Shown here piece after piece: positions 9,121 to 16,579 of a DNA stretch of 64,000 bases. Below the pieces are notes generated by a model. It ran no database searches, was not told where the DNA came from, and saw nothing but the letters and a program-made list of their open reading frames with translations. The stretch covers positions 1 through 64,000 of the forward strand of contig JANPJM010000023.1 in assembly GCA_031425525.1 (NCBI GenBank), in the 5' to 3' direction. The translations under genes and the position numbers were made by a program. Position 1 is the first letter of the stretch; every line of letters starts with the position of its first letter. Source of the DNA: JANNMJ01 sp031425525. GTDB lineage: Bacteria; Bacteroidota; Bacteroidia; Cytophagales; Hymenobacteraceae.

Positions 9121-12100
9121 ATGTCGCACGCCACGTTCGCGCAACCCGCGCCCTACAAGCCCACCAATCAGATTCGCATCGTCACGGCCGCCGCGCTGTT
9201 CGACGGCCACGATGCCGCCATCAATATCATGCGGCGCATCATCCAGAGCAGCGGGGCCGAAGTGATTCACTTGGGCCACAACCGCGCGGTGAAGGAGATC
9301 GTGGATTGTGCAATTCAGGAAGATGCCCAGGCCATTGCCATCACCAGCTACCAGGGCGGGCACGTCGAGTACTTCAAGTACATGCGCGATTTGCTCGTCG
9401 AGCGCGGCGCGGGCCACATCAAGCTCTTCGGCGGCGGCGGCGGGGTCATTCTACCCACTGAAATAGCGGAACTGCACGCCTACGGTATTTCGCGCATCTA
9501 CTCGCCCGACGATGGCCGCGCGATGGGCTTGCAGGGGATGATTAACGATTTGCTGGAGCAAAGCGACTATCCCACCGGCCGCAACCTCAACGGCGAAGCC
9601 GGGCACCTCGTCACGCGCGACCCGCAAGCCATCGCGCGCTTGATTTCGGCCGCCGAAAACGACCCCGAAGGCTACCTCAAAGCCAAAGGCAATATCGGCC
9701 AAAACAAACAACTAAACACCGAACACCAAACACTAAACACGCCCGTCCTCGGCATCACGGGCACGGGCGGCGCGGGCAAATCGAGTTTAGTCGATGAATT
9801 AGTCCGCCGCTTCCTGCTCGATTTCCCCGACAAGACGCTCGCCATCATTTCCGTCGACCCCAGCAAGCGCAAAACCGGCGGCGCCCTCCTTGGCGACCGT
9901 ATTCGGATGAACGCCATTGCCAACGACCGCGTGTATATGCGCTCGCTCGCGACGCGGCAAAGCAATCTGGCGCTCAGCAAATTCGTGCAGGATGCGCTGG
10001 ATGTGGTAAAGGCCGCGCAATTCGATTTGATTATTCTGGAAACGAGCGGTATCGGGCAGTCGGACACCGAAATCGTGGAGCATTCCGACGCGAGTTTATA
10101 TGTGATGACGCCCGAATACGGCGCCGCCACGCAGCTCGAAAAAATCGATATGCTCGATTTCGCCGACGTTATCGCGCTCAATAAATTCGACAAGCGCGGC
10201 GCCCTCGACGCCCTGCGCGACGTGCGCAAACAATACCAGCGCAACCATCAACTCTGGGATACGCCCACCGATACGCTGCCCGTCTTCGGCACCATCGCGG
10301 CGCAGTTCAACGACCCCGGCATGAACCGCCTCTACCGCGCCGTGCTGACGGTGCTGAACGAGAAAACGGGGACTGATTTTGCGTCCGTTCTCGCCACTAC
10401 GGCAGAGGAAAGCGAGAAAGTATTCATCATTCCGCCGGCCCGCACGCGCTACCTGTCGGAAATCGCCGAAAGCAATCGCGCCTACGATAAAGCCGCAACC
10501 GAACAGGCCGCCATTGCCCAACAGGCACAGGCGTGGCAGTTGGTCAGCGCCGAACTACCCGCCGAATTACGCAGCAAAGCCGACGAAACCCTGCGCCAAT
10601 TGACGGCTGAAAATCAGCAGATTCTCGAAAACTGGGACGCCAAAGCCAATCAATACCGCGCCCCGGAATTCGTGTTCAAAGTGCGCGACAAAGAATTGCG
10701 CATCAAAACGCATCACGAATCGCTGGCGCACCTGCAAATTCCGAAAATTGCCACCCCGCGCTACACCGGCTGGGCCGACCGCCTTCGCTGGGCGTTACAG
10801 GAAAATTACCCCGGCGAATTCCCTTACACGGCCGGCGTATTCCCGTTCAAGCGCGAGGGCGAAGACCCCACCCGGATGTTCGCCGGCGAAGGCGGGCCGG
10901 AGCGCACCAACCGCCGCTTCCACTACGTGAGCAAAGGTTTGCCCGCCAAACGCCTCAGTACCGCCTTCGATTCGGTGACGCTCTACGGCGAAGACCCCGA
11001 TTGGCGCCCCGATATCTACGGCAAGATCGGCAACGCCGGGGTGTCGGTTTGTTGTCTCGATGATGCCAAGAAGCTGTATTCCGGCTTCGATCTGAGCCAT
11101 CCGGCTACGTCGGTGTCGATGACGATCAACGGCCCGGCGGCCATCGTGGCGGCGTTTTTTATGAACGCGGCGATTGACCAGAACTGCGAGAAATACATCA
11201 AAGCCCACGGCCTCGAAGCCGAAACGGAAGCGAAAATCCAGGCGCTGTACGTCGGCAAAACCCGTCCGACTTACGATTCGGCCGAAGGCGGCTTGCCGGA
11301 AGGCAACGACGGCTTGGGCCTGATGCTACTCGGCGTCACCGGCGATCAGGTGCTGCCTGCCGACGTGTACGCCCGCATCAAAGCCGAGACGTTGAGTGCC
11401 GTGCGCGGCACCGTGCAGGCCGATATCCTCAAAGAAGATCAGGCGCAAAACACCTGCATTTTCTCGACGGAATTCTCGCTGCGCCTGATGGGCGACGTGC
11501 AGGCGTATTTCATTCAGCACGCGGTCCGGAATTTCTATTCCGTCAGCATCAGCGGCTACCACATCGCCGAAGCCGGCGCCAACCCGATCACGCAGCTCGC
11601 CCTCACGCTCTCCAACGGCTTTACGTACGTGGAGTATTACGTGAGCCGCGGAATGAGCGTCAATGATTTCGCGCCCAACCTGAGCTTCTTCTTCTCCAAC
11701 GGCATCGACCCGGAATATGCGGTTATCGGTCGCGTCGCGCGCCGTATCTGGGCGAAAGCGATGAAGCAGAAATACGGCGCCAACGCCCGCAGCCAGATGT
11801 TGAAATACCACATCCAGACGTCGGGCCGCTCGCTGCACGCGCAGGAAATCGATTTCAACGACATTCGCACGACGTTGCAGGCGCTCTACGCGATTTACGA
11901 CAACTGCAACTCGCTCCACACCAACGCCTACGACGAGGCCATCACCACCCCCACCGAAGAATCGGTGCGGCGCGCAATGGCAATTCAATTAATTATCAAC
12001 CGCGAATTAGGCCTCGCCAAAAACGAAAACCCGCTGCAAGGCGCCTTCATCATCGAGGAATTAACTGATCTGGTGGAAGAAGCCGTACTGCTCGAATTCG

Positions 12101-12504
12101 ACCGCATCACCGAGCGCGGCGGCGTGCTCGGCGCGATGGAAACGATGTACCAGCGCGGCAAAATCCAGGAGGAAAGCTTGTACTACGAGATGCAGAAGCA
12201 CACCGGCGAGTACCCGATCATCGGCGTCAACACGTTCCTGAGCTCCAAAGGCTCGCCAACGATCATCCCGAAGGAAGTTATCCGCGCCACCGAGGAGGAA
12301 AAGAAGGCGCAAATCGCGACCCGCGACGCCCTCCACGCCCTCTACGCCGACCAGACGCCCGCCGTCCTGCGCCACCTCCAGCAGGTAGCCGTCCGCAACG
12401 GCAACCTCTTCGCCGAGCTGATGGACGCCGTGAAAATGTGTACCCTCGGCCAGATCACCAACACCCTCTTCGCCGTCGGCGGGCAGTACCGGCGAAATAT
12501 GTAA
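9121..12504 (+). CDS. icmF: Fused isobutyryl-CoA (methylmalonyl-CoA family) mutase IcmF
   Basis: The product is 1127 residues, an adenosylcobalamin-dependent acyl-CoA mutase fused to its G-protein chaperone. Domain order: N-terminal B12-binding domain (about 15-160, FDGHDAAINIMRRI with H30 as the expected lower axial ligand, and the FGGGGGVI loop); MeaB-like GTPase (about 205-420, P-loop GITGTGGAGKSS with K220, IISVDPSKRKTGGALLGDRIRM, ALNKFDKRGA); and the catalytic TIM barrel (about 560-1100, HYVSKGLPAKRLSTAFDSVT, ISGYHIAEAGANPITQLALT). This order and length match IcmF. The enzyme rearranges the carbon skeleton of acyl-CoAs such as isobutyryl-CoA to n-butyryl-CoA in branched-chain acid metabolism; substrate choice cannot be settled from sequence alone. 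Residues 194-207 between the first two domains come from a low-complexity AAACACC-rich tract (9701-9740). Confidence 0.95.
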   Translation: MSHATFAQPAPYKPTNQIRIVTAAALFDGHDAAINIMRRIIQSSGAEVIHLGHNRAVKEIVDCAIQEDAQAIAITSYQGGHVEYFKYMRDLLVERGAGHIKLFGGGGGVILPTEIAELHAYGISRIYSPDDGRAMGLQGMINDLLEQSDYPTGRNLNGEAGHLVTRDPQAIARLISAAENDPEGYLKAKGNIGQNKQLNTEHQTLNTPVLGITGTGGAGKSSLVDELVRRFLLDFPDKTLAIISVDPSKRKTGGALLGDRIRMNAIANDRVYMRSLATRQSNLALSKFVQDALDVVKAAQFDLIILETSGIGQSDTEIVEHSDASLYVMTPEYGAATQLEKIDMLDFADVIALNKFDKRGALDALRDVRKQYQRNHQLWDTPTDTLPVFGTIAAQFNDPGMNRLYRAVLTVLNEKTGTDFASVLATTAEESEKVFIIPPARTRYLSEIAESNRAYDKAATEQAAIAQQAQAWQLVSAELPAELRSKADETLRQLTAENQQILENWDAKANQYRAPEFVFKVRDKELRIKTHHESLAHLQIPKIATPRYTGWADRLRWALQENYPGEFPYTAGVFPFKREGEDPTRMFAGEGGPERTNRRFHYVSKGLPAKRLSTAFDSVTLYGEDPDWRPDIYGKIGNAGVSVCCLDDAKKLYSGFDLSHPATSVSMTINGPAAIVAAFFMNAAIDQNCEKYIKAHGLEAETEAKIQALYVGKTRPTYDSAEGGLPEGNDGLGLMLLGVTGDQVLPADVYARIKAETLSAVRGTVQADILKEDQAQNTCIFSTEFSLRLMGDVQAYFIQHAVRNFYSVSISGYHIAEAGANPITQLALTLSNGFTYVEYYVSRGMSVNDFAPNLSFFFSNGIDPEYAVIGRVARRIWAKAMKQKYGANARSQMLKYHIQTSGRSLHAQEIDFNDIRTTLQALYAIYDNCNSLHTNAYDEAITTPTEESVRRAMAIQLIINRELGLAKNENPLQGAFIIEELTDLVEEAVLLEFDRITERGGVLGAMETMYQRGKIQEESLYYEMQKHTGEYPIIGVNTFLSSKGSPTIIPKEVIRATEEEKKAQIATRDALHALYADQTPAVLRHLQQVAVRNGNLFAELMDAVKMCTLGQITNTLFAVGGQYRRNM

Positions 12505-12522
12505 GCGCCCTCTCCCTTGTAA

Positions 12523-12553
12523 TTGCGAGCGGAGCGAAGCAATCCTCGTTTGC
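12523..12553 (+). repeat. Dispersed GCGAGCGGAGCGAAGCAATCC repeat
   Basis: This 31-base segment directly after icmF occurs again, identical and inverted, at 42930-42960. Related longer forms occur at 42155-42200 and 58771-58970. It contains the GCGAGnGGAGC...GCAATCC core of the main intergenic repeat family of this window. Confidence 0.75.
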
Positions 12554-12593
12554 TCGGCGCGGCGGTTAGGCATCCCTGAGCATCAAGGACTCC

Positions 12594-13610
12594 ATGAAAA
12601 AACAGTATCTACATCAGTTAATCTGCTCGCTACTGTTTGCCATTCTTATTACCCCCTGCTACGGCCAGGCAGAGGGGTACATGTTTCGCGGCGCGATCCG
12701 CGATAAAGCCGGAAACCTGTGGTTCGGCACAACCGGCGCGGGAGTGTACCGGTACGATGCCGTCTCCAAAACCCTCACCACGTTGACGACGAAAGATGGC
12801 TTGCCCTCCGACCACGTTTCTACTATTCTGGAGGATAAAGCCGGCAACCTGTGGTTCAACACCGATGGCGGCGTCTGTCGGTACGACGGCAGGGCGTTTA
12901 GCCAGCTTGCGACGAAAGAAAGCCGGTGCCCTTTCGGCGTGAACGCGCTCCTGGAAGACCGAAACGGCGATATCTGGTTCGGGACGAATGGCTGCGGTGT
13001 CCGTCGGTACCACCCGGCTACGGCCACGTTCACGAGTTTTACCGCGGAGCAGGGCCTGGGCAGCGACGCTATCCAGTGCATTCTGGAAGACCGAGCCGGC
13101 AACCTGTGGTTCGGCGAAAGAGCCGGCGGAGTATCTCGCTATGACGCCGCGGCAGGCCGGTTTACCCGCTTTGCTGGCGGTGCCTGTCTCAGCGCCCAGA
13201 TTATGGCGATCACCGAAGATCGAGCGGGAAACATCTGGTTCGCCAATCTATACAACGGCCTGTGCCGGTATACCCCCGCCTCCGGCGCATTCACCCACTT
13301 GACGGAAGCGGATGGCCTGTGTGACAACAACGTTACCTGCCTCTACCAGGACACCAAAGGCAACCTGTGGTTCGGCAGCGACGCCGGTAAGGCCGGCGGA
13401 ACAGGCGGCGGCCTTTGCCGTTACGATGGCAAGTCCTTCACCCGCTTTACCACCAAAGACGGCCTCAGCCAGATGAACGTCTGGACCATTGTAGAAGCGC
13501 CTGACGGCATCCTGTGGGTTGGCACCAAGGGCGGCCTGTATCGGTACCATCCCGCTTCCGGCCGGTTTATCGATTTCACACACAAAATGCAAAGAAGCAG
13601 CCCTAATTAA
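12594..13610 (+). CDS. Secreted two-component-regulator-type propeller protein
   Basis: The product is 338 residues. The signal peptide runs MKKQYLHQLICSLLFAILITP to CYGQ. The mature part is built from about seven Reg_prop repeats of roughly 40 residues with the core 'DKAGNLWFGTxGxGVxRYD' (for example DRAGNLWFGERAGGVSRYD and DTKGNLWFGSDAGKAGG). Such repeats form the seven-bladed sensor of hybrid two-component systems, but here no transmembrane helix, Y_Y_Y domain or kinase follows, so it is a free propeller. It lies 89 bases after icmF in the same direction, with a dispersed repeat between. Its ligand is unknown. Confidence 0.82.
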   Translation: MKKQYLHQLICSLLFAILITPCYGQAEGYMFRGAIRDKAGNLWFGTTGAGVYRYDAVSKTLTTLTTKDGLPSDHVSTILEDKAGNLWFNTDGGVCRYDGRAFSQLATKESRCPFGVNALLEDRNGDIWFGTNGCGVRRYHPATATFTSFTAEQGLGSDAIQCILEDRAGNLWFGERAGGVSRYDAAAGRFTRFAGGACLSAQIMAITEDRAGNIWFANLYNGLCRYTPASGAFTHLTEADGLCDNNVTCLYQDTKGNLWFGSDAGKAGGTGGGLCRYDGKSFTRFTTKDGLSQMNVWTIVEAPDGILWVGTKGGLYRYHPASGRFIDFTHKMQRSSPN

Positions 13611-13660
13611 GCTGTGTCTGTTGATGCTACCGGCGACGACAGAGGAGTTGACCCCGCTAC

Positions 13661-13690
13661 CTTCGCCGAGCTGATGGACGCGGTGAGATC
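13661..13690 (+). repeat. Displaced copy of an icmF 3'-terminal segment
   Basis: Bases 13661-13681 are identical over 21 bases to icmF 12408-12428 (CTTCGCCGAGCTGATGGACG then C) and would encode FAELMDAV in the same frame. No longer similarity is visible. It lies between the propeller gene and the AT-rich gene at 13801. Confidence 0.5.
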
Positions 13691-13800
13691 CCCGCACAGT
13701 GGAGGCACTGATAGCAGTCATAATCACATGCGACCTCTGCGTTACCCGTCATTTGGCATTGGTAGCCAAAAGGCCGCTCTGCAACGTAATTACACTTAAA

Positions 13801-14745
13801 ATGAAGCCGCTTTGGACGCCGCCGCGAGTGCCGAAAGGTACTATTATCGAATCAATTAGCGACTCCATGGCGCTGCTAGCATCTGATTATGGCGCTAAGT
13901 TGCCAACGTTTACTGAAGCGAATACCTTATTGGCATTCTCAGACTACAGTGGTGAGGAAGCTGAGGCACCTTACTCGGTGTATTCTTTTTTAATAATTTC
14001 CGATAAAAATTTAACTGAATGGGATAAATCAAGAGCAGCATTAAGGCAAAGGCTTCTCCCAGACAACAGAAGAGTATCATATAAAAAATATCGAGATGCT
14101 CTTTCTAAACGGTTCATTAACGAATACTTAAAAGTCGCAAATTCTCTTGATGGCTACTTAATTACGGTTTCGGTAAGCAAGCAGGTTGAAACAATTTTTG
14201 ACGGAAAACTCGACTTCCAACAGGCTGATTTAGCGCCTTTTGCTGTATGGACAACTGATACAACTGAGAAAACCCTTCGCATTTTGCATTTGATAAGTCT
14301 GTTCATAGCTGGCTTTTCCAGAATGCACCAAAATTTTGTATGGATAACCGATAACGATAAAATTGCTGCTAATCCTGAGCGATTGTCAGTTCTCGTTGAA
14401 GCCTTATCCCGCGTCTCATCTAGTTATCTTAACCACTCTCTAGGTCACTTGAGAGTAGGAACAACAAACGTGGATGATGGGACTAGGCTCGTAGAGGATT
14501 TATGCTCCATTCCTGATCTTGTTGCAGGCGCATACTCAGACCAACTAAAGACGATGGCTGCCGCAGCTTACGCTTCTCTTAGTTCTCACTTTTGGATTCA
14601 CTCACCGGTTTTGCAGCAAAAAACCAATGCAATAACTTGGTGGGCCAGCACCTCACCCAAAAATCTTTGCAAGTTGTATTTTAAAATAAGCTCTTCAGAG
14701 GAAGACAAGCAACGTGTGCAGTTTTTTCATTTTTACAACAAATAG
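13801..14745 (+). CDS. Uncharacterised protein of lower GC content, possibly RNase H-like fold
   Basis: The product is 314 residues from the ATG at 13801; the upstream in-frame ATG at 13699 would add unrelated sequence. Base composition is clearly more AT-rich than the flanks, with codons such as TTA, ATA and AAA, which suggests recent transfer. There is no signal peptide or membrane helix. Two acidic strands, LLAFSDYSGEE near the N-terminus and FVWITDNDKIAANPERL in the middle, are spaced as in DUF3800/RNase H-like proteins, but this is an inference from pattern only. A cluster of palindromic repeats follows immediately. No family is firmly recognised. Confidence 0.7.
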   Translation: MKPLWTPPRVPKGTIIESISDSMALLASDYGAKLPTFTEANTLLAFSDYSGEEAEAPYSVYSFLIISDKNLTEWDKSRAALRQRLLPDNRRVSYKKYRDALSKRFINEYLKVANSLDGYLITVSVSKQVETIFDGKLDFQQADLAPFAVWTTDTTEKTLRILHLISLFIAGFSRMHQNFVWITDNDKIAANPERLSVLVEALSRVSSSYLNHSLGHLRVGTTNVDDGTRLVEDLCSIPDLVAGAYSDQLKTMAAAAYASLSSHFWIHSPVLQQKTNAITWWASTSPKNLCKLYFKISSSEEDKQRVQFFHFYNK

Positions 14746-14765
14746 CATCAAGAGCTACCCCGTTG

Positions 14766-14932
14766 GCGCGCGTTTGTAACGCGTGCCTAACCGGCGAGCG
14801 CGTTTGCAACGCGCGTTCGCGTAAGCGAACTCTGACGCAGCCTCGGCGCACCAAGCACAATGCAAAAGCCGCGTTCCGCGGCTGCGCGTTGCAAACGCGC
14901 GGCCCGGTTTCACACGCGACATAGTCGCGCGC
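14766..14932. repeat. Cluster of GC-rich palindromes (GCGCGTTTGCAACGCGC type)
   Basis: Palindromic units lie at 14766-14787, 14796-14818 and inverted at 14883-14903. All carry a GCGCGTTTG(C/T)AACGCG core. Smaller hairpins lie between them: GTTCGC-gtaa-GCGAAC at 14815-14830, AGCCGCG-tt-CCGCGGCT at 14868-14884 and CGCGAC-atag-TCGCG at 14915-14928. The arrangement resembles a mosaic of REP-like elements. No gene is supported here. Confidence 0.65.
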
Positions 14933-14954
14933 GAACATCGGTAATGAACAAACT

Positions 14955-14998
14955 CACCCCGCCCCCACCCGGCCATACAGCCTTCGGGAAGCGGGGTG
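14955..14998. terminator. GC-rich hairpin element CACCCCGC...GCGGGGTG
   Basis: The arms CACCCCGC and GCGGGGTG enclose CCCACCCGGCcatacagcc. A closely similar element, including most of its loop, lies at 26453-26496, so this is a repeated terminator-like element. Confidence 0.5.
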
Positions 14999-15135
14999 GT
15001 TTCGTTTCCGAGCCCGTTCTAACACAACCTATTCCTCCCCCGGCCCCGGCCGGTCTTTCGGACGCTCGCCGGCGTGCATCCGCGCCAGGACGGCGGTTTG
15101 CTCGTACTGCCGCCGCGCCTGCTTGTGCCCCGTTT

Positions 15136-15184
15136 GGCGCGGGGCTCTGCCCCGTGCGGGCTATTAGCAGGTCTCCAGACCTGC
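15136..15184. repeat. Two adjacent hairpins (GCGGGGC-TCT-GCCCCGTGC and GCAGGTCT-CC-AGACCTGC)
   Basis: Both are near-perfect short palindromes. The second (15167-15184) has 8-base perfect arms. The stretch 14933-15417 around them contains repeats and low-complexity DNA but no supportable gene. Confidence 0.55.
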
Positions 15185-15417
15185 GGCGCGGCAGCGCCTT
15201 CAACGGCCTACCGCATTACGCGCCCGGAACCCCATCTCTCCACCTGCCCAAAAGCCCTTCTTCCTCGCCCTTTCACCGGGGTTAGAGCGTAGTTGAAGCA
15301 TAGCAAGACCGAGTCTACAGGCAGGTCAACCCATTCCTGTCCTATGGATAGCGCATAGAGAGCGCATTCAAACAGCATCCGGCGCGCGGTTTTGTCCTAT
15401 CCCGCTTCCCCGCTCCC

Positions 15418-15745
15418 TTACCCCAGCACCCAGTGGGCGGTCGTGGCATTGCCCGGCCGATCAAACGCCGTCACCACCCGTCGGCTCCCCGCCCCAACCG
15501 TGCCCTGCACCGCATGGTGCCATCAGCCATTCGGGTTCGGGGCCGGCGCTGCCACCGCCTCACCTTCTTCCAGCAACGTGCCGTCGGGCGCTTCCAGGCG
15601 TACCCACACCCGCGTCACGGCAAAGTCGTCGGTTGCGCGCACCTGCACCGTCGGGCCGGGCGCCAGCGGGGCTGCCGGCGCCGCGTAGTCCGCTACACGA
15701 GGTAGGTTGTGCGCATCGGCCGGCGCCCGTCGCCCGATTCAGCGG
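15418..15745 (-). pseudogene. Broken paralogue of the protein encoded at 44180-44749
   Basis: Reading the minus strand from about 15745 gives NLPRVADYAAPAAPLAPGPT, then VQVRATDDFAVTRVWVRLEA, PDGTLLEEGEAVAAPAP, NPNG, an in-frame TGA (15523-15525), and then AFDRPGNATTAHWVLG with a TAA at 15418. This parallels the intact protein at 44180 segment by segment: IQSVDLTDYTGRIGDPIRIV, VEDDFAVERVQVRIENGDGT, LVEEGDAAPQANSSEW and VNDHPGNTTQE. The N-terminal half (residues 1-100 of the intact relative) is missing. So it is a 5'-truncated, interrupted copy. Confidence 0.75.
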
Positions 15746-15853
15746 CCATTCGCCTATCTTCGCCTCGTTAAGGTAATCGATGAGGTGAAACTGTGTACCT
15801 TGGAGCCGGTTACCCATGGGCTGTTTCCGGGAAAAGGGCAGCACCGGCACACT

Positions 15854-16363
15854 ATGCTTAAAACCTGTACGCCGGTCAATACGTCCTGGCTAGTGCGCAG
15901 CAGCGGGTTTATGGTAGTGGCCTGGCTGCTGGCGGCCTCGTGTACGGCTCCCCAGAACAAGCAAACGAAGAACGACCAAGTAGGCCGCGCCGCCAGCGAT
16001 AGCGTGGCCGCCGCGATTCGGAACGGGTTCTCGTGGGCGAAAGCCGAAAGCACGGCTACGGTCAAGCCGCCGGTACTCGTCAGCCACGTGTTCATTCCGC
16101 GCTTCCCGACCACAAAAATGTTCGGCGTTTGGGCACTCGACCTCACGGCCCCCCACGCCGATTTCTGGCTCGACGCCGAGTCGTTTTATTTGGCTGAAGA
16201 GGAAGAAGAAGGCAATCGGCCGTACGTCATCGAAGACGATTCCATCAAAATCTTCTACAAAAGCTACACCTCCAAAGGCCGCATCGTGCGCGCCACCGGC
16301 GATACGCTCGTGCTGCGTCTCAACGGCGGCGAGGAGATGGAGTATATGCGGTGGCGCGAATGA
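15854..16363 (+). CDS. Small uncharacterised lipoprotein
   Basis: The product is 169 residues from the ATG at 15854, the only start giving an N-terminal signal. The sequence MLKTCTPVNTSWLVRSSG is followed by a hydrophobic segment ending in the lipobox LLAASC, so the mature protein should be lipid-anchored. The rest has an acidic run (LAEEEEEGN) and a beta-rich C-terminus (GRIVRATGDTLVLRLNGGEE). No family was recognised. It stands alone between a pseudogene and the amidase gene. Confidence 0.7.
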   Translation: MLKTCTPVNTSWLVRSSGFMVVAWLLAASCTAPQNKQTKNDQVGRAASDSVAAAIRNGFSWAKAESTATVKPPVLVSHVFIPRFPTTKMFGVWALDLTAPHADFWLDAESFYLAEEEEEGNRPYVIEDDSIKIFYKSYTSKGRIVRATGDTLVLRLNGGEEMEYMRWRE

Positions 16364-16579
16364 ACGTAACGCTACGCTGCTGCTTGAAGTAGCCCGCCGC
16401 GCGCCAGACAGGTACCACCGCGTACCAAGCGAATCATTGCTCGCTGATTACCCCTGCATTAAGATATTTTTAACAAACTAAGTGCTAAGCTAAAATTTCG
16501 TCAGCTATTCGGCGAATTATTGCTAACTTGGGCGGCCCGAAGCCTCATCCTCATCCATTTCCCTTCGGGCACCGTGTTA

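Noticed and set aside
9121..9700. Separate small B12-binding mutase subunit gene
   Set aside because: The frame continues without interruption through the AAACACC tract into the GTPase and mutase domains, so this is one fused gene.
14910..15203. Short minus-strand frame of 97 codons in the palindrome region
   Set aside because: It is composed entirely of repeat DNA, with no conserved pattern.
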